Shown here: positions 1 through 5,084 of the stretch, in pieces
How positions within the stretch are numbered: position 1 is the first letter of the stretch
Layout of the letters: each line of letters opens with the position of its first letter
Assembly: GCA_039026555.1 (NCBI GenBank)
Contig: JBCCMB010000136.1
Span: 1-7,347, forward strand
Direction of reading: 5' to 3'
Origin: JBCCMB01 sp039026555
GTDB lineage: Bacteria; Pseudomonadota; Alphaproteobacteria; Caulobacterales; Hyphomonadaceae
DNA: 7,347 nt
Translations under genes and position numbers: made by a program
The notes under the pieces: model-generated
What the model saw: the letters and a program-made list of their open reading frames with translations, nothing else
Told to the model about the DNA's origin: nothing
Databases searched by the model: none

Positions 1-132
1 CCCTTCGCCGAGCGCATACACAATCTCCGTGATGTCGCCGCCCACAGATACGACACGATCTTGTGCAAACGCCTGCGAAAAAATCGCCGCCGTCAGCGCG
101 AAACTCGCAATAGCCGCCACGCCGCTTTTCAT
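1..132 (-). CDS. hmuT: Heme ABC transporter periplasmic-binding protein HmuT, 5' part only (runs off left edge)
   Basis: Only the first 44 codons are present; the gene continues beyond position 1. The ATG lies at 132-130 with a GAGG Shine-Dalgarno a few bases upstream. The product opens with a Sec signal peptide: Lys near the start, a hydrophobic Ala-rich core, and probable cleavage after FSQAFA, before QD. The mature protein begins RVVSVGGDITEIVYALGEG, the hallmark N-terminus of class III (helical-backbone) heme/siderophore binding proteins of the HmuT/HutB/BhuT group, where the VSxGGxxTEIxxALG stretch forms the first strand and helix of the N-lobe. By family knowledge it takes heme delivered through an outer-membrane receptor and passes it to an HmuUV permease/ATPase, which would be expected to the left of this window. 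The fragment is short, but the motif is highly characteristic. A cobalamin or siderophore BtuF/FhuD-like protein is less likely given the heme genes nearby. Confidence 0.85.
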   Translation of the reverse strand, partial: MKSGVAAIASFALTAAIFSQAFAQDRVVSVGGDITEIVYALGEG

Positions 133-167
133 CTTGATCGCCTCAATTATTAAAACTGATAAACCGC

Positions 168-195
168 ACTATATGAGAATGCGAATTGAGTTCAA
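168..195 (-). promoter_or_regulatory. Putative hmuT promoter with weak Fur-like operator in the spacer
   Basis: Read on the minus strand there is TTGAAC (195-190), a 16-bp spacer and TATAGT (173-168), about 36 nt upstream of the hmuT ATG. The spacer reads TGAGAATGCGAATTGA on the plus strand. It contains GAGAAT and GCGAAT hexamers, like half-sites of Fur boxes, but is not a good palindrome (about 11 of 19 matches to the classical Fur consensus by eye). The position suits an iron-dependent repressor, but the site itself is weak. The 258-bp gap between hmuT and the upstream gene holds nothing else I can name; it does include a 10-bp palindrome CCTTGCAAGG at 328-337. Confidence 0.45.
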
Positions 196-390
196 TGCTG
201 ACCAAACGTCTTTGGGTCAAAGAGAAATATAGCGTCGGCCTGACAGATATTTCAGAGACGATGTTTCGGCGTTTGTATCGGTCGCGCCCTTAAAAAAGAC
301 GCCCCCTCCTCGAGAAACAAGAGTGTACCTTGCAAGGCCTATGCGCCTCGCATCCGCTGGTTTATTGGCGAACGCCGACAAGCATCTGAC

Positions 391-885
391 CTAAGCGTGT
401 CCGGCGTAAGGCGATGATACAATTTTTGGCCGATGGATCGCCGCCGCTGGGAGCGACGTCTCCAGGGAATTTATGGTGAGGCCCTGCTCAAGAAATACGG
501 CGGCGTAGTCACGGACGATCCCAAGCTCCTGCTGCGCCGCCGAACGACTAAGCAAAGCCGCGACATTCCGCTCGACGATGGAGGCCCGGTTTGTTTGACA
601 AGCGCTAAACGCTCGCAGAAGCGTCGCTTCGTCTTTCGTGATCGCGGCGACGTTAGGCGGCGCCAAAACAAGTGCGCGACCACCTCGTCGTCCCAGCAAT
701 ACGGACAGATCGTAAAGCGCGCCCATGAACCGATCGGCGGCCTCCCCAAACTCCCCCGAGATGTGATCATAAAGATACGGCGTATCAGACCGATTGCATG
801 CGCTGAGTCTAAGCGACCAAATCGACAAGGACGCGCCTCGGCCGAGACATGGCAAGCAGCCGCCGGGTACGAAATTTTCGTTCAT
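391..885 (-). CDS. Uncharacterised 164-aa protein in the heme locus (DUF6628-like)
   Basis: The ATG at 885-883 is preceded by a good purine-rich Shine-Dalgarno (GAGAGGGG, about 6 nt upstream), and a plausible promoter lies 115-145 bp further up. There is no signal peptide or membrane segment, so the product is probably cytosolic. Residues 10-13 are CLPC, with further Cys at 30 and 96. Residues 20-30 (LSIWSLRLSAC) and 44-65 look amphipathic and helical; ALVLAPP at 71-77 is followed by ITKDEATLLRAF (82-93) and another helical stretch to about 138. The order 'W-LR, FG, hydrophobic helix, short strand ending in APP, T-x-DE-x-x-LL' resembles, from memory, small alphaproteobacterial proteins annotated as hypothetical or DUF6628. 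I cannot verify the domain number. The last 25 residues look like an unconserved tail. It lies in the same direction as hmuT, 258 bp upstream of it. Function is unknown; location and the likely iron-type operator suggest a role linked to iron or heme. Confidence 0.65.
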   Translation of the reverse strand: MNENFVPGGCLPCLGRGASLSIWSLRLSACNRSDTPYLYDHISGEFGEAADRFMGALYDLSVLLGRRGGRALVLAPPNVAAITKDEATLLRAFSACQTNRASIVERNVAALLSRSAAQQELGIVRDYAAVFLEQGLTINSLETSLPAAAIHRPKIVSSPYAGHA

Positions 886-1515
886 GCATGTCCCCTCTCG
901 AACTCAGCCGCTATTGTTTTTGCGCTCTGCGTCGCGCGGACGCGCAGTCGCTCGAAAGCCGTCCAAACGCTGTAAGACCCCAAAAGTCGGGTAAAAGCTC
1001 ATCATAATTGCAACTGAATTGCAATTTCAATTATATGGATGAGGCGGAAAAAGTCAGGTTGTATAGCTGACGGCGGATATTGAACCGGAAAGACGCTTGC
1101 GGGCGGATCATGCAATTGGCGGCGATACCTGCCATCGTTGCGCCAAGGGGCCAGGCGGTCCTGTCACGCGCCCCCGCCGCGGCGAAACCTCAAGCTGGCT
1201 TATTCTGGGCTTGGATCACCTGCCAAGCTGTCAAAGGACCGCTGACCCTTTCATTCATTTGAGTCCCGCTCTTCTTACTTGTGGTTGAACTGGAGCTGAG
1301 GCACCTGGCGCCCCAAACGCCGTCGCGACTTACGTAAGCCATCGCACCCCAAACAAGTTTGCATCCCATATCGGCGCACGCGTGCGAATCCGCCGGCGAA
1401 CAATGATCCGGCGACGCCGTCAGAAACGAAGAGGAGACGGCGACTCCGATTTCGCTTGATGCGAAAGCGACCTACACATGTGCTCCACCGCCGTCGAAAA
1501 GAGTCGAAGAAGAAA
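886..1515. other. Intergenic stretch with no recognisable gene
   Basis: I inspected this stretch on both strands and found no open frame with a recognisable product; frames are short, low in family-like motifs, and rich in Arg/Pro as expected of shadow frames. It contains the leftward promoter/operator described separately. It also contains an imperfect hairpin at 927-947 (CTGCG arms) in the 5' leader of the leftward gene, and perfect palindromes CTTACGTAAG (1329-1338) and CGCACGCGTGCG (1375-1386). A 7-bp inverted repeat, CGCCGTC / GACGGCG, lies at 1415-1421 and 1436-1442. Because the plus-strand gene downstream is decayed, part of this stretch may be further gene remnant too worn to identify. 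Confidence 0.5.
1001..1030 (-). promoter_or_regulatory. Leftward promoter with a 21-bp Fur/Mur-like palindrome filling its spacer
   Basis: On the minus strand there is TTGAAA (1030-1025), an 18-bp spacer and TATGAT (1006-1001), a good sigma-70-type promoter for the gene starting at 885 (leader of about 110 nt). Positions 1006-1026 form a 10-1-10 inverted repeat: AATTGCAACT, a central G at 1016, then AATTGCAATT, with 9 of 10 pairs matching. The odd-centred TGCAA...TTGCA form resembles alphaproteobacterial Fur/Mur boxes (family knowledge). Binding here would block RNA polymerase directly. A possible rightward promoter, TTGCAA (1008-1013), 18 bp, TATATG (1032-1037), overlaps the same element and could once have served the decayed plus-strand gene. 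Confidence 0.6.
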
Positions 1516-2048
1516 ATGCTCGTCTTCAGCGCCAGCAATCATTCCGCATCTATCAACGCCAAGCTCGCGCGTTGCGCGGCAGAGCGGCTTAAAGCTCAAA
1601 TGCGGCCCGACGCCGACACAACCTATCTTGATTTGAGTGATTTCTAGATGCCGACCTACTCTCTTGATCGAGAAAAGGTGGATGGCGTTTATCCGCTGGC
1701 CCATGACTTTTTCACCAAGATCGGCGCGGCTGACGCAGTGATTGTCTCCAATCCTAAGCACAAGGCTCTTAGGGCTCGGCTTGGAGGAATAGTCATGACC
1801 GAATGAGTCGAATTGATATGGCGATCTATTAAGCAAACCCATGCTCGCCTTGTCGGCGCCTCCGGCCCCCATGCAGGCGCTGGAATTTGCAATTGGTCGA
1901 GTCTTCGACGGCCTTTTTCGGAGCGGACTTGCCTGTTTTTGTCTTAATCGGCGCGCGGCGCGAGGCATATGAAACCAAGACGGGCGTATTGATCCGCGAG
2001 AACGACATTTCTGCTATAGATAACAGTTTACGCCGTCTCGCGAGCTAA
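1516..2048 (+). pseudogene. Decayed NADPH-dependent FMN reductase-family gene
   Basis: Pieces of one flavodoxin-fold reductase can be read in order on the plus strand, but in changing frames. From 1516 the sequence MLVFSASNHSASINAKLAR is the N-terminal phosphate-binding strand and loop of the family, followed by TTYLDLSDF. TAG at 1645-1647 then stands where the family commonly has Glu, so a GAG-to-TAG nonsense change is likely. The same frame continues with MPTYSLDREKVDGV and ADAVIVSNP (to about 1755). The frame then changes: NSHD-MSRIDMAIY is read around 1788-1829, SKPMLALSA from 1832 in another frame, and FFGADLPVFVLIGARREAYE from 1914 to the TAA at 2046-2048. Intact relatives are roughly 180-200 aa quinone or FMN reductases; 533 bp remain, so a short deletion near 1760-1780 is also likely. 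The original start may lie a few codons upstream, since no good Shine-Dalgarno is seen. The number of lesions argues for real decay rather than sequencing error. Confidence 0.8.
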
Positions 2049-2563
2049 GATGCAGCTGCGTCTCTCGCGAACATCTCCGCGCGAAAAGCGATAAACGCCG
2101 CTTCCTGATCGGGCAGCAGTTCGCCATCTGCGGCGCGTCGAACAAACACTTTGAAAATGCTTCCGCCATTTTGGTCGAAGAAAACGATCGACAAAGAACG
2201 ACGCCCGGCGAAGGGCCTTTCTACGAAAGCGATATGCGTGCATGCGCCTTCTTTCAGATGACCGCCGAACGGCGTGTCGCCATGGAAGTTGAAGTATCCG
2301 CGGCCAAGCGTCGCCGGCGGAATCGCCGATACAATCTCTGCGACCAGCGAGTCCGACTGTGCAATGATCATCACCTCGCCCCAACCTGTGAGCGTGGCCA
2401 GAACATGCGCCATCGGAGGATGTTCGACGATCAGCCTCTGATCCTTTGGCAATAGCCGAAATACATCAAGCGCCGGTACGCCATGATCGCGGGCGACCCA
2501 CTCCAGAACTGGGCCCTTACCCTCGGCAAGCTCTTTTTGAATTTTGTCTGCATCAAACGCCAT
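2045..2563 (-). CDS. hutX: Heme utilisation cytosolic carrier protein HutX/ChuX family
   Basis: This 172-aa soluble protein matches the HutX/ChuX/HuvX family in length (about 165 aa) and layout. Residues 32-45 (LDVFRLLPKDQRLI) correspond to the early 'LPEE' region. GRGYFNFHG (87-95) and GGHLK (100-104) match the conserved GYYN...HGHLK block. IAFVERPFAGRRS (111-123) matches the 'VSKPFMGRES' segment, then FFDQNGGSIFKVFVRR (128-143) and LLPDQEAAF (149-157) follow as in Vibrio HutX. The family binds heme in the cytosol and hands it to or co-operates with a heme-degrading partner; His102 in GGHLK is a candidate ligand (inference). The ATG at 2563 has AGGG about 8 nt upstream. The gene lies 39 nt after tonB on the same strand and is probably the last cistron of the receptor/TonB operon. 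Its TAG stop (2047-2045) overlaps the stop of the decayed convergent reductase. No heme oxygenase or HmuS is seen in this window. Confidence 0.9.
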   Translation of the reverse strand: MAFDADKIQKELAEGKGPVLEWVARDHGVPALDVFRLLPKDQRLIVEHPPMAHVLATLTGWGEVMIIAQSDSLVAEIVSAIPPATLGRGYFNFHGDTPFGGHLKEGACTHIAFVERPFAGRRSLSIVFFDQNGGSIFKVFVRRAADGELLPDQEAAFIAFRAEMFARDAAAS

Positions 2564-2602
2564 CGCTAGGCCCTATGTTAAAACAGGTCGCTGATTCACT
2601 CA

Positions 2603-3571
2603 CTAGCGTCCTTCGATTTCAATAGAAAACTCTCGGTTGACCCCCGCTGGCGGGATTGGGAAGGGGCCCGCGCGCTCGACCAACCGCAAGGCTTGGCGAT
2701 CAAATCGAGTAGAGCCGGAGGAACGGGAGACGGCGGCGGTCTCGATCTGCCCGTCCGTACTGATGACAAATTTGATATAGGCCGACCCGGCGCGTTCAGC
2801 TCGGGGTCGACGGATCCGAGATAAATGCTGCATCACGATGCCGGCGTAATTGGCGGAGTCAGAATTTCCCGCGAGCGCCGCCGCCGCGGCGCTTGCGACA
2901 GAGTTGTCGACCCCATCCACGCTTCCATCTTGGCCGACGTCTGCGCTTGCCGATCCGACGTCTTCGCTAGGTGACGCGGTCGATACGGGTGCGTCGAGCG
3001 CGCCCGCCTCAAGGGGTGTCGACGGCGAGGGGATGTCGTTCGCCGTCGATGCGGGATCCGGGGTTGCGGGTTGGTCGATCTCGGGCGTCGGCTCATCCGT
3101 TTCGGCTGGCTTCGCCGATTCGATCGGTTCCGTTTGCTCGATAGGTTCAACCGGATCTTCCGGTTCAGCGGCGTCCGGGGTTCGCGCCTCAGTCGGATCG
3201 GGCGGCGGCGGTTCGGCGACTGCGGGGTCAGGGTCAGACGGGTCAGGCTCGGAGGTCGGATCTGAGGACGCAGGTGCCTCTTGGGAACGATCCGGCTGAG
3301 CCTCTTCCTCCGCGTCGGTCGTGGGCTCGGACGGCGCCTGCTCTTCTCGCGGCGCGAGCGGTTCGGGACTCTCTTGTCCGTCTCCAACCGCATCCGGAGC
3401 TGTTGTCGCATCAAGGCCGGCGACGTCCGCATCCGTTGAGGCGTCAGAGCGCCCAAACTCAACCTCGACGCCGGCGCCGGGCGCGAGCACGACGACCGGT
3501 TCCGGACGAAACACCCAGACGAGCCCAAGGTGCAGAGCCGCCGCCGCGACTATGCAAACGGCCCATCTCAT
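2603..3571 (-). CDS. tonB: TonB family periplasmic energy transducer
   Basis: This 322-aa protein has TonB architecture. A single N-terminal membrane anchor (about residues 3-21) contains His14, at the place of the functionally important TonB transmembrane His. A long periplasmic linker (about 22-240) is rich in Pro, Asp, Glu, Ser and Ala. The TonB C-terminal domain covers about 243-322, with AYIKFVISTDGQIETAAVSRSSG (264-286), FDRQALRLVERAGPFPIPPAG and the closing strand REFSIEIEG. It would link the ExbB/ExbD motor to the TonB box of the heme receptor encoded upstream. Its ATG overlaps the preceding exbD stop (ATGA, 3571-3568), which implies translational coupling, and GGAGAG lies about 10 nt upstream. 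Unusually, the linker is strongly acidic (about 49 Asp/Glu against 5 Arg/Lys in residues 41-240 by my count), unlike the Glu-Pro/Lys-Pro linker of E. coli TonB. The linker's repetitive codons produce long open shadow frames on both strands, which are not genes. Confidence 0.9.
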   Translation of the reverse strand: MRWAVCIVAAAALHLGLVWVFRPEPVVVLAPGAGVEVEFGRSDASTDADVAGLDATTAPDAVGDGQESPEPLAPREEQAPSEPTTDAEEEAQPDRSQEAPASSDPTSEPDPSDPDPAVAEPPPPDPTEARTPDAAEPEDPVEPIEQTEPIESAKPAETDEPTPEIDQPATPDPASTANDIPSPSTPLEAGALDAPVSTASPSEDVGSASADVGQDGSVDGVDNSVASAAAAALAGNSDSANYAGIVMQHLSRIRRPRAERAGSAYIKFVISTDGQIETAAVSRSSGSTRFDRQALRLVERAGPFPIPPAGVNREFSIEIEGR

Positions 3572-3951
3572 GGCGCCGCGCTCTCCGTTACGACGACAAT
3601 ACGTCCAGCGCCCGCGCGTTTGAGATCGCTAATCGTTGCAATCAAATCGGTCGCCGGCAGATCTCGATCGGGCATCAAGCGCACCGTCGGCGCATCCTCC
3701 GGCATAGCTCCCACATGATCGATCAGCGAGATCGGCGCGCCGGTTTCATCCAACGCCTGCCCACGCGCGGTCAGCACGAGCGCGTCCGCGTCCACGCAGC
3801 AGTCCAGGTCCGACGTTTGTACGAAGGCCACGCCGGAAGTGTTTCGTCCCGTCAACGTGCCCGCGACCATGAAAAAGATCAAAATCAAAAAAACGATATT
3901 GATCAGGGATATGACGGGCTCGCGCTTGGTGCTGGGGCGGCGCGGTTTCAT
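3568..3951 (-). CDS. exbD: Second ExbD/TolR-family protein, with Asn in place of the proton-path Asp
   Basis: This 127-aa protein has ExbD topology: a basic cytoplasmic N-terminus (MKPRRPSTKR), one transmembrane helix (about 14-33, LINIVFLILIFFMVAGTL) and a periplasmic domain ending in LKRAGAGRIVVVTE. In ExbD/TolR the helix begins with an invariant-type Asp (Asp25 in E. coli ExbD) needed for proton movement. Here the matching residue is Asn18 (AAT, codon at 3900-3898). The paralogue just upstream keeps Asp at the equivalent site. The periplasmic part has adjacent Cys51-Cys52, which is uncommon. From memory, tandem ExbD pairs whose second member has this Asn occur in other alphaproteobacterial TonB cassettes, so it is probably a stable subfamily rather than a fresh mutation. 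Start and stop both overlap neighbours by 4 nt (ATGA), so it is co-translated with exbD and tonB. It is likely a partner subunit of the same ExbB complex. Confidence 0.88.
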   Translation of the reverse strand: MKPRRPSTKREPVISLINIVFLILIFFMVAGTLTGRNTSGVAFVQTSDLDCCVDADALVLTARGQALDETGAPISLIDHVGAMPEDAPTVRLMPDRDLPATDLIATISDLKRAGAGRIVVVTESAAP

Positions 3952-4325
3952 GAGGCTGGCGCCACGCGAACTTTAGCGCCGGGCACGCCGCTTAAGCGGA
4001 CCACCACGTCAACCAGTCTCTGGGTCGTCGTATCAGGCGTGACTGTGACCTCGACGATGCCCGGCTCAAGCGACAATTTTTTCTCGATGATTGCAAAGGT
4101 CGCCACATCGCCGCCGAGATAAAGCGTCGATTGCGACACGCTTAGCCGATGAAACGTTTGGTCCGTTGTCCCCGCCATGTCGCTTGCGCTGGCGGGCGCA
4201 ATGTCCACTTCGGAAAATCGTGTGAATGTGGACGCCAACATGAAGAACAGAAGAAGCAGGAAAATCACATCGATAAGCGAAGTGATTGACGACCGCCCGC
4301 GACGCCGAACGCGTCTAAGCGCCAT
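3948..4325 (-). CDS. exbD: First ExbD/TolR-family proton-channel subunit
   Basis: This 125-aa protein has a very basic cytoplasmic N-terminus (MALRRVRRRGRS), a single transmembrane helix (about 15-33, SLIDVIFLLLLFFMLASTF) and a periplasmic domain (about 40-125). Asp19 in SLIDVIFL is the canonical protonatable residue of ExbD/TolR/MotB-like stators. The periplasmic domain follows the family pattern, with a strand and LYLGGDVATFAIIEKKL (68-84), VEVTVTPDTTTQRLVDVV (91-108) and a final strand ending in VRVAP. With ExbB it would use the proton motive force to drive TonB. The ATG at 4325 lies 11 nt inside the end of exbB and has AGAAGGG just upstream. The stop TGA overlaps the next exbD ATG (ATGA). 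TolR is the alternative, but the neighbouring tonB and heme receptor favour ExbD. Confidence 0.92.
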   Translation of the reverse strand: MALRRVRRRGRSSITSLIDVIFLLLLFFMLASTFTRFSEVDIAPASASDMAGTTDQTFHRLSVSQSTLYLGGDVATFAIIEKKLSLEPGIVEVTVTPDTTTQRLVDVVVRLSGVPGAKVRVAPAS

Positions 4326-4974
4326 GGCCCTTCTCGCTTGTAGATAGAACAGTTCCTGCGGACGAAGACGGCGCGCCGATAACCTTTAGAGCGTGATCCG
4401 CGAGCGCACGCTCAGTGTCGATGCGCGCCTCGAACCAAGACAGCGCCATGGAGGTCGGCATGGCCACACTAAGCCCCGCGGCGGTAGTGATCAAAGCCAC
4501 CCAAATTCCGCCGGCGAGAACGGACGGGTCCACTTGCGATCCCGCCGCTTGCAACGCTTGAAAGGCTTCGATCATACCCAGAACCGTGCCGAGCAAGCCC
4601 AGCAAAGGCGCTAATTGCGCAACGGTATCCAGTACGCGAAAACCTTTCTCCAGTGGCAGGATTTTTTGTTCCGCCTCCGATTCTAGCCGGTCGGCAAGGT
4701 TATCGGCCCCTTCTTGTCGCATCCCAAGATCGATTATGGGCGCCAGAAAATGCTTAGATCCAGTGAGCGCCTCGCGCGCTGCGGCTTTATCTCCCGTATC
4801 CCAAACCGAAAGCGCCTTTCGGATGTGTGCGCCTTGGCCTACATGCGCAATGCGGTATTGCCAGGTCTTATGAAGAATGACGGCGAGCGTGCCGACGGAG
4901 ACGATCATCAAGATCACCAAAACTGGGCCGCCCAACGCTGCGAGCTGAATGACAGGATCAATTATAGACGTCAT
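4315..4974 (-). CDS. exbB: MotA/TolQ/ExbB proton channel family protein (ExbB)
   Basis: This protein is 219 aa from the ATG at 4974-4972. It has three predicted membrane segments: about 12-34 (LAALGGPVLVILMIVSVGTLAV region), about 117-138 and about 155-178. The second and third carry the family signatures LAPLLGLLGTVLGMIEAF, with Thr130, and ALITTAAGLSVAMPTSMAL, with Thr164/165; these Thr positions line the proton pathway in ExbB/TolQ. The stretch between segments one and two (about 40-115) is cytoplasmic and helical. The product would form the pentameric inner-membrane motor around ExbD. An in-frame GTG at 4983 would add MPF; I prefer the ATG because its N-terminus fits the family better, although neither start has a strong Shine-Dalgarno. 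The gene overlaps exbD by 11 nt at its end and follows the receptor gene after a 110-bp gap containing a hairpin. TolQ is the main alternative; context argues for ExbB. Confidence 0.9.
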   Translation of the reverse strand: MTSIIDPVIQLAALGGPVLVILMIVSVGTLAVILHKTWQYRIAHVGQGAHIRKALSVWDTGDKAAAREALTGSKHFLAPIIDLGMRQEGADNLADRLESEAEQKILPLEKGFRVLDTVAQLAPLLGLLGTVLGMIEAFQALQAAGSQVDPSVLAGGIWVALITTAAGLSVAMPTSMALSWFEARIDTERALADHALKVIGAPSSSAGTVLSTSEKGHGA

Positions 4975-5020
4975 GAAAGGCACCGCATTGTATCAAAAAG
5001 TCTAACTGAAGCGAGGAGAT

Positions 5021-5052
5021 GGAGGCGGCTCAAAATTCTGAACGCCGCCTCC
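5021..5052 (-). other. Intercistronic hairpin between receptor gene and exbB
   Basis: There is a perfect 9-bp GC-rich inverted repeat: GGAGGCGGC at 5052-5044 and GCCGCCTCC at 5029-5021 on the minus strand, with a 14-nt loop. It begins 33 bp after the receptor stop codon. No T-run follows on the minus strand (the next bases are ATCTCCTCGC), so it is not a classical intrinsic terminator. A likely role is as an RNA-processing or 3'-end-stabilising element, or a partial attenuator, that keeps receptor mRNA more abundant than exbB-exbD-exbD-tonB. The stem is seen directly; the role is inferred. Confidence 0.6.
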
Positions 5053-5084
5053 CCCCAACTCTGCTTTATGGCCTCCGCAATCTG

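Noticed and set aside
280..345. Possible intrinsic terminator after the gene ending at 391 (T-run opposite 292-297)
   Set aside because: A T6 run is present on the minus strand, but no convincing GC stem directly precedes it; the nearest palindrome (328-337) is too far away.
433..975. 180-aa open frame on the plus strand overlapping the uncharacterised gene
   Set aside because: Very Arg-rich with no domain-like pattern and no ribosome-binding site. It is antisense to a minus-strand frame with a good Shine-Dalgarno, promoter and family-like sequence.
1006..1037. AATTGCAA repeated with an 11-bp period as the start of a longer repeat array
   Set aside because: Only two copies are clear; the pattern is better explained as one odd-centred palindrome serving as an operator. 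No CRISPR or other array is present.
1080..1288. Possible small hemin uptake protein (HemP-like) between the operator and the reductase remnant
   Set aside because: I looked for the YRLR...TRxGKLILTK pattern on both strands here and did not find it; the short frames show no family match.
1420..1968. 182-aa open frame on the minus strand
   Set aside because: It is the antisense shadow of the decayed FMN reductase, whose plus-strand fragments match the family; the minus product has no recognisable features.
2833..3528. Long open frames on both strands over the TonB linker (for example 231 aa on minus, 149 aa on plus)
   Set aside because: Low-complexity Arg/Ser/Pro or Gly/Ser products caused by the repetitive Pro/Asp/Glu/Ser codons of tonB.
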